The notes below the pieces were generated by a model that was given only the letters and a program-made list of their open reading frames with translations, had not been told where the DNA came from and searched no databases. Shown here piece by piece: positions 50,226-60,942 of a stretch of DNA of 64,000 nt. Source of the DNA: Janthinobacterium saanense (GTDB lineage Bacteria; Pseudomonadota; Gammaproteobacteria; Burkholderiales; Burkholderiaceae_D); NCBI RefSeq assembly GCF_014200675.1, contig NZ_JACHCI010000004.1:1-64000 (forward strand), given 5' to 3'. A program made the position numbers and the translations under genes. Within the stretch, counting starts at the first letter, position 1; each line of letters starts with the position of its first letter.

Positions 50226-52226
50226 TCAGCCCAGTTTTTCCAGCTGATCCTGCAAGTCCAGCCATTCCGCTTCCAGCTGCGCCAGGTCCTTGCTGAAGAA
50301 GCTCTGGTCAGCCAGCAACTGCTTCAGCTTGGCCTTGTTGGCCGCGTCATAGATGCTCGGTTCGCCCAGCTTGGCGTCGGTTTCCGCTTTTTGCGCATTG
50401 CGCTTGGCGATCTGCTCTTCCTGGCGCTTGATCTTGTTTTCGATCGGCTTGCGCAGCGCCGCAGTCTTCTGGCGCTCTTCGGCTTCCTTGCGCTTGTCGC
50501 GCACCGGCGCGGCAGGGGCCGCTGCTACCACTGGCGAAGGTACGGAAGACGTCACCGGGAAATCGGTCTTGTTGGCCTTGCCGGCGGCCGGCAGCACGTC
50601 GGTGCCCTTGCCCAGCTTGGTCTTGAACAGCCAGTCCTTGTAATCGTCCAGATCGCCGTCGAACGGCTGCAGCTTGCCGTCGGCAACGATGATGAATTCG
50701 TCGGTGGTGGCGCGCAGCAAGTGGCGATCATGCGATACCACCACCAGCGTGCCTTCGAACTGCGCCAGCGCTTCGGTCAGCGCTTCGCGCGTTTCCAGGT
50801 CCAGATGGTTGGTCGGTTCATCGAGCAGCAGCAGGTTAGGGCGCTGCCAGACGATCAGGGCCAATGCCAGACGCGCTTTTTCACCGCCCGAGAAGGGCGC
50901 GATCGAGGCGGTGACCATATTGCCCGGGAAGTTGAAGCCGCCCAGGAAGTTGCGCAATTCCTGCTCGCGCGTGGTGGGTGCAATCTTGGACAGATGCCAC
51001 AGCGGCGATTCGTCATGGCGCAGCATTTCCACCTGGTGCTGGGCGAAGTAGCCGATATTCAAACCCTTGCCCATGGTGGCGTCGCCCGTCAGCGGCGACA
51101 GTTCGCCGGCGATGGTCTTGATCAGGGTCGATTTGCCGGCGCCGTTCTGGCCCAGCAAGCCGATACGCTGGCCGATCTGCAAGGAAAACTTGATGCCGTT
51201 GACGATGGTCTTGTGGGTGATTTCGCCGGTAGCGTCGTTTTCGATCTTGTAGCCTGCATCGACGTCTTCCATCACCAGCAGCGGATTCGGCGCCGACAGC
51301 GGCTCGCGGAACTCGAACGAGAATTCGGCGGCGGCGCGCAATGGCGCCAGCTCTTCCATCTTCGCCAGCGCCTTCATGCGGCTCTGCGCCTGGCGGGCCT
51401 TGGAAGCTTGCGCCTTGAAGCGGTTCACGAACGATTCCAGATGGGCGCGCTTGCGTTGCTGCTTTTCCAGCGCGCCGGCGGCCAGTATCATTTGCGCCGC
51501 GCGTTGACGCTCGAAGCTCGAATAGTTGCCCGAGTAGCGTTTCAGCTTGCGCTCGTCGATATGCACCACCACGTTGACGACTTCGTCGAGGAAGTCGCGG
51601 TCATGGGAAATGATCAGCAGGGTGCCGGCGTAGCGTTTCAGCCAGTCTTCCAGCCAGATGATGGCGTCCAGATCCAAATGGTTGGTCGGTTCATCGAGCA
51701 GCAGCAGGTCAGACGGGCACATCAGCGCTTGCGCCAGGTTCAAACGCATGCGCCAGCCGCCCGAGAAACTGGCCACCGGTTGCTGCATCTGGTCCAGCGT
51801 AAAGCCCAGGCCCAGCAGCAGTTGCTCGCCGCGCGACTGCACCGTGTAGGCGTCGGCATCGGCCAGCGCGCTGTACATATTGCCGATGGCGATGCCGTTT
51901 TCCGTGCTTTCCGGCTGGGACTCGAGGTAGGCCAGTTCGGCTTCGAGTTTGCGCAAGGTGGCGTCGCCGTCGATTGCGTAATCGAGCGCCGCGCGGTCCA
52001 GCGGCGGGGTTTCCTGCGCCACGTAAGCCACGCGCCACTTGGCCGGGAAATCGATCTCGCCCTGGTCAGGATGCAGCTCGCCGCGCATCATCGCGAACAG
52101 GCTCGATTTGCCCGCGCCATTGGCGCCGATCAGGCCGATCTTGTCGCCCGGGTTGAGGGTGACATCGACTTGTTCGAGCAACGGTTTGATGCCGCGCATC
52201 AGGCTTACTTGTAGGAAACGTATCAT
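50226..52226 (-). CDS. yheS: ABC-F ATPase YheS
   Basis: A 666-residue cytoplasmic protein with two ABC domains and no membrane segments. Walker A motifs are 'GANGAGKSS' and 'GQNGAGKST'; signatures are 'SFSGGWRMRLNLAQAL' and 'PFSGGEKARLALAL'; Walker B segments are 'LLLLDEPTNHLDLD' twice. The ABC-F linker lies between ('RAHLESFVNRFKAQASKARQ'), and a C-terminal Lys/Glu-rich coiled coil ends 'AEWLDLQDQLEKLG'. The N-terminus 'MIRFLQVSLMRGIKPLLEQV' and overall sequence match E. coli YheS, a translation factor that acts on ribosomes stalled by certain nascent chains. Confidence 0.93.
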   Translation of the reverse strand: MIRFLQVSLMRGIKPLLEQVDVTLNPGDKIGLIGANGAGKSSLFAMMRGELHPDQGEIDFPAKWRVAYVAQETPPLDRAALDYAIDGDATLRKLEAELAYLESQPESTENGIAIGNMYSALADADAYTVQSRGEQLLLGLGFTLDQMQQPVASFSGGWRMRLNLAQALMCPSDLLLLDEPTNHLDLDAIIWLEDWLKRYAGTLLIISHDRDFLDEVVNVVVHIDERKLKRYSGNYSSFERQRAAQMILAAGALEKQQRKRAHLESFVNRFKAQASKARQAQSRMKALAKMEELAPLRAAAEFSFEFREPLSAPNPLLVMEDVDAGYKIENDATGEITHKTIVNGIKFSLQIGQRIGLLGQNGAGKSTLIKTIAGELSPLTGDATMGKGLNIGYFAQHQVEMLRHDESPLWHLSKIAPTTREQELRNFLGGFNFPGNMVTASIAPFSGGEKARLALALIVWQRPNLLLLDEPTNHLDLETREALTEALAQFEGTLVVVSHDRHLLRATTDEFIIVADGKLQPFDGDLDDYKDWLFKTKLGKGTDVLPAAGKANKTDFPVTSSVPSPVVAAAPAAPVRDKRKEAEERQKTAALRKPIENKIKRQEEQIAKRNAQKAETDAKLGEPSIYDAANKAKLKQLLADQSFFSKDLAQLEAEWLDLQDQLEKLG

Positions 52227-52275
52227 TTTTTTCTTTGTGTTGTAAATTAAGGCACTGCGATGCTTATGCCAGCGC

Positions 52276-53166
52276 TTACGCCAGTTTCAACTGCTCGGCC
52301 GTCAGCAGGAACACCATGTCGTCGCCGGCGCTGGTGGTCAGCCAGGTCAGGCCCAGTTCGCCGAAGGCCGCTTCCGCATATGCGCGCTCATTGCCGATTT
52401 CGATCATCAGGATGCCGTCGTCGCTCAGGCGCTCGGCCGCACCGGCGATAATCTTGCGCACCAGGTCCATGCCGTCGCTGCCGCCATCCAGGGCGATTTG
52501 CGGTTCGGCCAGGTATTCCTGGGGCAGCGCGCCCATCGAGGCGGAATTCACGTACGGCGGGTTGCTGATGATCAGATCGTATTTCTTGGCCGGCACGTTG
52601 GCGTACAGGTCGGACTCGATCAGGTTCACGCGCTCTTGCAACTTGTAGGTGTCGACGTTGCGCTTGGCCACGGCCAGCGCATCGGCTGAAATATCGACCG
52701 CGTCCACGCTGGCGTTCGGGAAAGCGTCGGCCATCATGATGGAAAGGCAGCCTGAACCGGTGCACAGTTCCAGGATGTTTTCCACCGCTTCCGGTTCCGC
52801 CACCCATGGCGAGAAGTATTCAGGGATCAGCTCGGCGATGAAGGAGCGCGGCACGATCACGCGCTCATCCACGTAAAAATTGTAGGTGCCCAGCCAGGCT
52901 TCCTTGGTGATGTAGGCGGCTGGCACGCGGTCGATGCTGCGGCGCTCGATGACGGCCATCACGGCAGCGACTTCCGACGGCAGCAGTTTGGCGTCCAGGA
53001 AAGGTTCGAGCTTGTCGAGTGGCAATTTCAAGGTATGCAGCAGCAGATACGCCGCTTCATCGAAGGCTTCGGCGCTGCCATGGCCGAAAAACAGCTTGGC
53101 GGCGTTGAAACGGGTGGTGGCGTAGCGCAACAGGTCGCGTGGCGTGGAAAACGGATTCGGTGTCAT
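52276..53166 (-). CDS. prmB: Ribosomal protein uL3 glutamine methyltransferase PrmB
   Basis: A 296-residue S-adenosylmethionine-dependent methyltransferase that N5-methylates a glutamine of ribosomal protein L3. Start MTPNPFSTP at 53166 gives the usual length. The cofactor motif is 'ILELCTGSGCLSIMMADAF', and the glutamine-binding NPPY is in 'DLIISNPPYVNSASM'. It follows dapE on the same strand after a terminator-like hairpin, so it may be partly independent. Good agreement with PrmB rather than PrmC comes from the N-terminal 'DLLRYATTRFNAAKLFFGHG'. Confidence 0.94.
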   Translation of the reverse strand: MTPNPFSTPRDLLRYATTRFNAAKLFFGHGSAEAFDEAAYLLLHTLKLPLDKLEPFLDAKLLPSEVAAVMAVIERRSIDRVPAAYITKEAWLGTYNFYVDERVIVPRSFIAELIPEYFSPWVAEPEAVENILELCTGSGCLSIMMADAFPNASVDAVDISADALAVAKRNVDTYKLQERVNLIESDLYANVPAKKYDLIISNPPYVNSASMGALPQEYLAEPQIALDGGSDGMDLVRKIIAGAAERLSDDGILMIEIGNERAYAEAAFGELGLTWLTTSAGDDMVFLLTAEQLKLA

Positions 53167-53205
53167 GGCATTCTCGATAGAGCGGGTGATGCAATTGATG
53201 GCGGC

Positions 53206-53228
53206 TAAAGGCCCGCTGAAACGGGCCT
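53206..53228 (-). terminator. Terminator-like hairpin after dapE
   Basis: AGGCCCG (53209-53215) pairs with CGGGCCT (53222-53228). On the minus strand it lies seven bases past the dapE stop and is followed by a short TTTA, so termination before prmB is likely partial. Confidence 0.65.
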
Positions 53229-53234
53229 GGTGTT

Positions 53235-54748
<1,514 letters not shown>

Positions 54749-54963
54749 AATGGGGTGTGCTATGGGGAATGAATGCGGATTACTTGATCGCAGCGCTTGC
54801 GCTAATCCGTGAATTTTAATACCGCCATTATACCGTCGATGCGGCGGTGCAACACGGCCAAGTTGTAAGGCCCGCCTTGCCTGGAGCAGTGAACTGCGCA
54901 TGCCTGACAGGGGGATGCGGCTCACGTAGTCGCGGGTCCGGGCAGTCACCGCATCGGGATTGC

Positions 54964-56508
54964 CTACACCGGCCGTGGCGCCGCTTTGCTCTCCGGTGGC
55001 CCGAAGTGCATGCCCAGCCGCAAGGCCAGCGCGCGCAGGGCGCCGCTTTCCTGCTGGTGCAGGGCCAGCGCGATATGGCCGTCGGGGCGCACCAGGTAGG
55101 CGGCATCGCGGCCCAGGCCAGCTTGCTTGGCAGCCACATTGAAGGTGTAGCAATGCACGGGCAGTTTCAATATGCGTGCTTCATCGAGCAGTTCCGGCGC
55201 CGGCACGCCATAAATGTGCAATTGCCAATCCATGCTGCGCAGGGCCAGGAAATTGTCTTGCGTGCCATCCGAAAACCAGGGCAGGCGGTCGCCGCCCCGC
55301 AGATGTTCCGCATGGCCGCCAGACAGGGCGCTGTCTTCATAGCTGATCTGGATTTGCGAGACGGTCTTGAACAGCATGCGCCGCGCGGCTTCAAAGCCGG
55401 ACAGGAAGGGCAGCGCGTGCGGCACCAGCCATTTGCGCAGCACTTGGCCTGTCATGCCTTGCGAGACGATGGCCTGGAAGGCGCGGTCGGTGGACGCGAC
55501 CAGCTTGCGGGCAAACACGATGCGCTCAGCTTCATAGGTGTCGAGCAGGGCGTCATGGCTGCGGCCCTGCAATTTTTGCGCCAGTTTCCAGGCCAGGTTG
55601 ACGGCGTCGCCCAGGCCCGTATTCATGCCCTGGCCGCCCACGGGGCTATGCAAATGGGCGGCGTCGCCCAGCAGGAAACAGCGCCGTTCGCGGAAGTGGG
55701 TCGCCACGCGGTGGTGCACTTTATAAGTGGAAAACCAGTTGACCTGTTCCACCTGGATATTGAGCAGGGTTTCCACCTCGCCGCGTACATCGTCAAACAC
55801 GGGCGCGGGCGCGCCTGGCGGGCGGTCGGGCAGGATGCCGATCAGGCGCTGCATGCCGCTGGTGCGCACCGGCAGCATCAGGGCGAAGCTGTTGGCGCCC
55901 AGGTGGGCGTGCAAGTCGCTATTGCTGCCAGCTACTTTTGCGTCGGCCACGTAATACAGATGATCGTAAGTGCCGCCTGATAAGTCGATGCCGGCGATTT
56001 CGCGTACCTTGCTGCGCGCGCCGTCGCAGCCGCAGATGTAATTAAAAGTACAATATTGGCGTTCGCCATCCTTGAGCAGTATGGCTTGCACTTCGCTATC
56101 GTCCTGCGTCCACAAGTCCAGGGTGACATTCCACTCCACCTGTACGCCAGCGTCCGCCAGCTTGCCGACCAGAAAGCGTTCATGTTCATCCTGGGGCAGG
56201 CTCAGCACGAAGGGATAGGGACTCAGGCCTTCGCCGATTTCGCCCAGCGCCAGCTTGACCAGCTCTTCGCCGCCTTCATGCACATGCACGGTATGGATCT
56301 GGATGCCAAGATTGACCACCTCGTCGGCAAAGCCCATCTGCCGGTAAAACTCCAGCGTGCGCGCATGCATGGCCATGGCCCGCGACGCCTGGCCGGGACC
56401 GCTATTTTTGTCGATGATGCGGCACGCCACGCCGTGGTGGGCCAGGCGCAAGGCCAGCATCAGGCCGCTGGGGCCGGCGCCAACGATCAATACGGGAGGT
56501 GTATTCAT
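54964..56508 (-). CDS. FAD-dependent aromatic hydroxylase-type monooxygenase
   Basis: A 514-residue group A flavoprotein monooxygenase. The FAD motif 'VLIVGAGPSGLMLALRLAHH' minus its last residues opens the protein; the DG motif is in 'YICGCDGARSKVRE' and the GD motif in 'FLLGDAAHLHSPVGGQGMN'. A C-terminal thioredoxin-like domain ('AAYLVRPDGHIALALHQQ') places it with phenol/3-HPP hydroxylase relatives. Such enzymes hydroxylate aromatic or polyketide substrates with NAD(P)H and O2; the substrate is unknown. It sits alone between the dapD terminator and yffB, in the middle of an otherwise dap-related stretch, and is probably an insertion in this lineage. Confidence 0.88.
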   Translation of the reverse strand: MNTPPVLIVGAGPSGLMLALRLAHHGVACRIIDKNSGPGQASRAMAMHARTLEFYRQMGFADEVVNLGIQIHTVHVHEGGEELVKLALGEIGEGLSPYPFVLSLPQDEHERFLVGKLADAGVQVEWNVTLDLWTQDDSEVQAILLKDGERQYCTFNYICGCDGARSKVREIAGIDLSGGTYDHLYYVADAKVAGSNSDLHAHLGANSFALMLPVRTSGMQRLIGILPDRPPGAPAPVFDDVRGEVETLLNIQVEQVNWFSTYKVHHRVATHFRERRCFLLGDAAHLHSPVGGQGMNTGLGDAVNLAWKLAQKLQGRSHDALLDTYEAERIVFARKLVASTDRAFQAIVSQGMTGQVLRKWLVPHALPFLSGFEAARRMLFKTVSQIQISYEDSALSGGHAEHLRGGDRLPWFSDGTQDNFLALRSMDWQLHIYGVPAPELLDEARILKLPVHCYTFNVAAKQAGLGRDAAYLVRPDGHIALALHQQESGALRALALRLGMHFGPPESKAAPRPV

Positions 56509-56570
56509 GCCATCGAGTATAGGACAAGATGAGCAAGGGGCAGGAGACGATTGAAGTGTCTGCCTGGAAA

Positions 56571-56598
56571 TGAAAATGTCCCGCAAGGGCGGGACATT
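56571..56598 (-). terminator. Rho-independent terminator after dapD
   Basis: AATGTCCCGC (56575-56584) pairs with GCGGGACATT (56589-56598) over a four-base loop. On the minus strand a T-run follows, ending dapC-dapD transcripts before the monooxygenase gene. Confidence 0.92.
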
Positions 56599-56630
56599 CA
56601 GGGTGCGGCGATTGCTTTGCAGCTAGTCGA

Positions 56631-57458
56631 TCAGATGCCGCGCAGCAATTCGTTAATGCCCGTTTTCGAACGCGTCTGAGCATCCACGCGCTTGACGATC
56701 ACGGCGCAGTACAGCGAGTACTTGCCATCTTCCGAAGGCAGGTTGCCCGATACCACGACGGAACCGGCTGGCACGCGGCCGTAGGTGACTTCGCCGGTGG
56801 CGCGGTCGTAGATCTTGGTCGACTGGCCGATGTAGACGCCCATCGAAATGACCGAGTTTTCTTCGACGATCACGCCTTCGACGATTTCCGAACGGGCACC
56901 GATGAAGCAGTTGTCTTCGATGATGGTCGGGTTCGCTTGCATAGGCTCGAGTACGCCGCCGATGCCGACGCCGCCGGACAGGTGGACGTTCTTGCCGATC
57001 TGCGCGCAGGAACCAACGGTGGCCCAGGTATCGACCATCGCGCCTTCATCGACGTAGGCGCCGATGTTGACGTAGGAAGGCATCAGCACCACGTTCTTGG
57101 CGATGAAGCTGCCACGGCGGGCGACGGCTGGCGGCACCACGCGGAAACCGCCCTTGGCGAAGTCTTCAGCGGTGTAGTTGGCGAACTTGGTCGGTACCTT
57201 ATCATAGAACTGCATCGTGCCATCCGACGGCATGGCGACGTTGTTTTCCAGGCGGAACGACAGCAGCACGGCTTTCTTGACCCATTGGTTGACGACCCAG
57301 TCGCCCGTGGTTTTTTCCGCCACGCGGATGCTGCCATTGTCCAGGCCATTGATGACGTGGGAAACGGCGTCGCGCAGTTCAAAGCTGCCATTGCCCGGGT
57401 TGATCTCGGCGCGGTTTTCCCAGGCCTGGTCGATGATGTTTTGCAGTTGTTGGCTCAT
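56631..57458 (-). CDS. dapD: Tetrahydrodipicolinate N-succinyltransferase DapD
   Basis: A 275-residue hexapeptide-repeat acyltransferase that succinylates tetrahydrodipicolinate. The left-handed beta-helix is clear ('[20 protein letters not shown]', '[19 protein letters not shown]', '[20 protein letters not shown]'). The N-terminal '[17 protein letters not shown]' and C-terminal '[17 protein letters not shown]' match proteobacterial DapD in sequence and length. It lies 16 bases after dapC in the same operon. Confidence 0.97.
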   Translation of the reverse strand: MSQQLQNIIDQAWENRAEINPGNGSFELRDAVSHVINGLDNGSIRVAEKTTGDWVVNQWVKKAVLLSFRLENNVAMPSDGTMQFYDKVPTKFANYTAEDFAKGGFRVVPPAVARRGSFIAKNVVLMPSYVNIGAYVDEGAMVDTWATVGSCAQIGKNVHLSGGVGIGGVLEPMQANPTIIEDNCFIGARSEIVEGVIVEENSVISMGVYIGQSTKIYDRATGEVTYGRVPAGSVVVSGNLPSEDGKYSLYCAVIVKRVDAQTRSKTGINELLRGI

Positions 57459-57474
57459 GATGAAGTCGTGTTCT

Positions 57475-58704
57475 TTAGTTAGTTGAGGCGGATGCGGAAA
57501 GCTGCTGGCAGAATTTTACTATGCGCTGCGCCGCTTCCAGCCCTTCGGCCGTTTCGGCCACCAGGGCCATGCGGATGCGGTTGCGGCCCGGATTGATGCC
57601 GTGCGCGTCGCGCGCCAGGTAGCTGCCAGGCAATACCGTGACATTATATTCGGCGTACAGGCGTTGCGCGAATTCGGTGTCCGACAAGCCGGTGCGGCTG
57701 ACGTCAGCCCACAGGTAAAAGCCGGCGTCGGGTAATTGCACATCCATCACCGTTTGCAGCAGCGGCGTGATGGCGTCGAACTTGGCGCGGTACTTGGCGC
57801 GATTTTCCTCGACATGGGTTTCGTCGTTCCAGGCCGCGATAGAGGCCGCTTGCACGGAGGGGCTCATGGCGCCGCCGTGATAAGTACGGTAGAGCAGGAA
57901 TTTTTTCAGTACTTCGGCGTCGCCAGCCACGAAACCCGAGCGCATGCCCGGCACGTTCGAGCGTTTCGACAGGCTGGAAAACACCACCAGGCGCGCATAC
58001 GGCCGTTCCACGGTGGACAGGCCCAGCATGTGCGCCGCCTGCAATGCGCCCAGCGGGGCCGTATCGCCATGGTAAATCTCGGAATAGCACTCGTCGGCGG
58101 CGATCACGAAATCGTAGCGCTCTGACAAGGCGAACAGATGTTCCCAGTCCGTCAGCGTCAACACGGCGCCGGTAGGGTTGCCCGGCGAGCACAGGAATAG
58201 CAGCTGGACTTTTTCCCACACGCAGGCCGGCACCTGGTCGTAATCGCAGCCGAAATTGCGGGCCGGGTCGGAATTGACGAAATAGGGTTCTGCGCCGGCC
58301 AGGTAGGCCGCGCCTTCATAAATCTGGTAAAACGGATTCGGGCTGATCACCAGCGCGCCAGCCGTCGGATCGATCACCGTTTGCGCCAGCGCAAACAGCG
58401 CTTCACGCGAACCATTCACGGGCAAAATCTGCGTGGCCGGGTTCAGCGCTGGAATGTCGTAGCGGCGTTCCAGCCAGCCGGCGATGGCGCCGCGCAAGGC
58501 TTCCGAACCGATGGTGGTCGGGTAGCTGGCCAGGCCGCTGATGTTGTCGATCAGCGCCTGCTCGATAAAGGCCGGCGTCGGATGCTTGGGTTCGCCCATG
58601 CCCAGGCTGATGGGAGCATAGTCGGGATTGACCGTCACGCCGGCAAACAGCTGGCGCAGCTTTTCAAATGGATATGGTTGCAGTTTGACAAGAAGTGGAT
58701 TCAC
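57475..58704 (-). CDS. dapC: Succinyldiaminopimelate transaminase DapC
   Basis: A 409-residue fold-type I PLP aminotransferase. The Schiff-base Lys is in '[18 protein letters not shown]', with '[16 protein letters not shown]' and '[11 protein letters not shown]' for cofactor contacts and the C-terminal Arg region '[10 protein letters not shown]'. Start [13 protein letters not shown] is the usual DapC N-terminus. It heads dapC-dapD, and supplies the step between DapD and DapE. It is divergent from tsaB. Confidence 0.95.
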   Translation of the reverse strand: MNPLLVKLQPYPFEKLRQLFAGVTVNPDYAPISLGMGEPKHPTPAFIEQALIDNISGLASYPTTIGSEALRGAIAGWLERRYDIPALNPATQILPVNGSREALFALAQTVIDPTAGALVISPNPFYQIYEGAAYLAGAEPYFVNSDPARNFGCDYDQVPACVWEKVQLLFLCSPGNPTGAVLTLTDWEHLFALSERYDFVIAADECYSEIYHGDTAPLGALQAAHMLGLSTVERPYARLVVFSSLSKRSNVPGMRSGFVAGDAEVLKKFLLYRTYHGGAMSPSVQAASIAAWNDETHVEENRAKYRAKFDAITPLLQTVMDVQLPDAGFYLWADVSRTGLSDTEFAQRLYAEYNVTVLPGSYLARDAHGINPGRNRIRMALVAETAEGLEAAQRIVKFCQQLSASASTN

Positions 58705-58813
58705 GGGCTGACCAGGACAGTAGGGTGGGAACGAAGTCGGGCTGCGGAGTTTCCGCTAACCAGCCTGTCATTATAGCCTCGGCGTGTGAGCGTTGTGCAA
58801 CGCGGCAATGTTG

Positions 58814-58828
58814 GTACGCAATGCGTAC
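58814..58828. promoter_or_regulatory. Perfect palindrome upstream of tsaB
   Basis: GTACGC-AAT-GCGTAC lies 14 bases before the tsaB start and is followed by TAAAAT (58831-58836), a possible -10 element. It could be an operator or part of the tsaB leader; no regulator is identified. Confidence 0.4.
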
Positions 58829-58841
58829 GGTAAAATACGCT

Positions 58842-59564
58842 ATGTCTACCATACTTGCTATTGAAACTTCTTCCGAACTCGCCTCCTGCGCCTTGCTGCG
58901 CGGCGATGCCGTCCTTTCCCGTGCCTCTTCGGGCGTGCGCACCCATTCCCAGTCCATCTTGCCGATGGTGCAAGAATTGCTGGCCGAAGCCGGTCTCAGC
59001 CTGGCTGACTGCGACGCCATCGCCTATGGCTCCGGCCCCGGCTCGTTTACCGGCGTGCGCACGGCTTGCGGCATCGCCCAGGGCCTGGCCTATGGCGCGG
59101 GCTTGCCGGTGGTGCCTGTCGTGACCCTGGACGCCATGGCCCTGGCCTGTCATCAGCAGCATGAGGCCATCCGCGTGCTGGCGGTACTCGACGCGCGCAT
59201 GGGCGAGGTTTACTGGGCACAATACGATTTCCGCGATGGCCAGCAAATCATTTCGCCGCCTGCCTTGAGTGCGCCGGCTGGCGTGGCGCCGCAAGGCTGG
59301 GTGATGGCTTGCGGCAATGGTTTTACCGCCTATGCAGCCGAACTCGCCGAACTGCCCAGCGCTGCGCAAGCGGACGAGGCCATCATGCCGCATGCGGTGC
59401 AGATAGCACAGCTGGCGCGTACCGCGTTTGCCGCCGGTCATTTTGTCAAGGCGGCCGATGCGCAACCGCTGTATCTGCGTAACAAGATCGCCTACACCAG
59501 CGCCGAGCGCCTGGACATGGCGGCCGCCAAGGCCAAGGCCGCCGCTGCCGAGGCAGGGCAATGA
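58842..59564 (+). CDS. tsaB: tRNA threonylcarbamoyladenosine protein TsaB
   Basis: A 240-residue actin-like ATPase-fold protein that scaffolds TsaD in t6A37 synthesis on ANN-decoding tRNAs. It starts 'MSTILAIETSSELASCALLR', with the conserved 'AYGSGPGSFTGVRTACGIAQ' loop and 'VLDARMGEVYWAQY'. An Ala/Lys-rich C-terminal tail ('AAAKAKAAAAEAG') follows the domain. ATG 58842 is preferred over an upstream frame that crosses the promoter region. Its stop overlaps the rimI start (ATGA). Confidence 0.95.
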   Translation: MSTILAIETSSELASCALLRGDAVLSRASSGVRTHSQSILPMVQELLAEAGLSLADCDAIAYGSGPGSFTGVRTACGIAQGLAYGAGLPVVPVVTLDAMALACHQQHEAIRVLAVLDARMGEVYWAQYDFRDGQQIISPPALSAPAGVAPQGWVMACGNGFTAYAAELAELPSAAQADEAIMPHAVQIAQLARTAFAAGHFVKAADAQPLYLRNKIAYTSAERLDMAAAKAKAAAAEAGQ

Positions 59565-60046
59565 CGCCAGCGGCTGACAGCGCAGGCTGGGACTTGCTGC
59601 GCCTCGATTACCAGCCCATGCTGGAAGCGGACCTGCTTGAAGTGCTGGCGCTGGAACAGCGCGTCTATCCGCATCCCTGGACGCAGGGCAACTTCGTCGA
59701 CTCGCTCAAGGACGGTTATCCGGCCTGGGTCTTGCGCGATACGGACGGCACCTTGCTCGGCTACTTTTTGCTGATGCTGGCGGTCGATGAAGCGCATTTG
59801 CTGAACGTGGCTGTCGACGCCGCCATCCAGGGCCAGGGTCTGGGCCGTTTTCTGCTGCAGCAGGCGTGCGCCTGTGCGCGCCAGTTGGGCATGGAATCGA
59901 TGCTGCTGGAAGTGCGCCCGTCGAATCTGCGCGCGCTCGATATTTACCAGCGCTATGGATTTGAACAGATAGGCCGGCGCAAGGGATATTACCCTGCCGC
60001 CAATTCGCAACGTGAGGACGCCATCGTGATGCGTTATACCTTATGA
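59561..60046 (+). CDS. rimI: Ribosomal protein bS18 alanine N-acetyltransferase RimI
   Basis: A 161-residue GNAT acetyltransferase. The acetyl-CoA motif is 'LNVAVDAAIQGQGLGRFLLQ', with 'VRPSNLRALDIYQRYGFEQI' and the C-terminal 'RKGYYPAANSQREDAIVM' typical of RimI. It acetylates the N-terminus of ribosomal protein S18. The four-base overlaps with tsaB before it and the glycosylase gene after it show a tightly coupled operon. Confidence 0.94.
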   Translation: MTPAADSAGWDLLRLDYQPMLEADLLEVLALEQRVYPHPWTQGNFVDSLKDGYPAWVLRDTDGTLLGYFLLMLAVDEAHLLNVAVDAAIQGQGLGRFLLQQACACARQLGMESMLLEVRPSNLRALDIYQRYGFEQIGRRKGYYPAANSQREDAIVMRYTL

Positions 60047-60942
60047 GCCGCAGCGCCGTCTTTCTCGATGAAATGGGCGTCGGCCCCCTGTGGCGCTTGC
60101 GCCGCAGCGAGGCCGTGGCTGTCGTAGCAGCGGTGGCCGAAGAAGCCGTTGCCGCAGTTGCTACGCCGGTAGCGGAAGTGATTGCCGAGATAGTCGTGGC
60201 CCCCGTTGCTGCACCGATTATTGTGCCGCCTGCGCCAGCCCCGGTCCCAGTATCAGTCCCGGTCCCGGTCCCGGTCCCGGTTTCAACTGCCGTCGCCGAA
60301 TCCGACGACACCGCCTGGTTCGACGATGCGCCGCCACCGCCGCCCGCCAGACAGGTCACCGATGCCGAAATCGCCGTGATGGACTGGGACGCGCTGGCTG
60401 CCGCCACCGCCAAATGCACGCGTTGCGAGCTGTGCAAGAACCGCAAGGGCGTGGTGGTGGGCCGTGGCGACCGCCAGGGAGCTTGGCTGATGCTGGCCAG
60501 CAGCCCGTCGCGCGGCGAAGAGCGGGAAGGGCGCGCCTTGCCGGGCGAGCAGGGCAAGCTGCTGGACAATATGCTCAAAGCCATCGATATCGCGCCGGAA
60601 TCCGATGTGTATATCTCGCATTTGCTGAAATGCCGTCCGCTGGACGAAGCCGGTCAGGAACGTTTGCCGACCGAGCTTGAAACTGCTGCCTGCCGTCCCT
60701 TCTTTGAGCGCGAACTGGCCTTGCTGCAACCACGCACCATCGTCACCCTGGGTCAGATGGCTGCCGCCGGTATCTTGCCTGGCGAAAAGCCCGTACGTGG
60801 CAAGGTGCGCCAACTGGGCGCCGCCGCCGTGGTGGCCACTTACCATCCGGAAAACCTGTTGCAGGATGAAACTGGTAAAGCCAAGGCACGCGCCTGGGGC
60901 GATCTGTGCCTGGCGAAAAGTACGCATGCCGGGCGCGGCTGA
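60043..60942 (+). CDS. Uracil-DNA glycosylase family 4-like protein with altered motif A
   Basis: A 299-residue protein. Residues about 25-105 are a low-complexity linker, Ala/Val-rich then Pro-Val repeated ('PVPVSVPVPVPVPVS'). The C-terminal domain keeps four likely [4Fe-4S] cysteines: C125 and C128 in 'KCTRCELCKNRKGVVVG', then 'LLKCRPLD' and 'AACRPFF'. Motif B is present as 'ATYHPENLL'. Motif A, normally GE(G/A)PG with the catalytic region, reads 'ASSPSRGEEREGRALPG' (from about residue 152), so the usual Gly-Glu is missing and base excision may be weak or lost. Its start overlaps rimI (ATGA). The order tsaB-rimI-glycosylase is common in betaproteobacteria. Confidence 0.88.
   Translation: MSRSAVFLDEMGVGPLWRLRRSEAVAVVAAVAEEAVAAVATPVAEVIAEIVVAPVAAPIIVPPAPAPVPVSVPVPVPVPVSTAVAESDDTAWFDDAPPPPPARQVTDAEIAVMDWDALAAATAKCTRCELCKNRKGVVVGRGDRQGAWLMLASSPSRGEEREGRALPGEQGKLLDNMLKAIDIAPESDVYISHLLKCRPLDEAGQERLPTELETAACRPFFERELALLQPRTIVTLGQMAAAGILPGEKPVRGKVRQLGAAAVVATYHPENLLQDETGKAKARAWGDLCLAKSTHAGRG

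Noticed and set aside
50391-52214. A 607-codon plus-strand frame opposite yheS
   Set aside because: Antisense shadow; yheS has full ABC-F motifs on the other strand.
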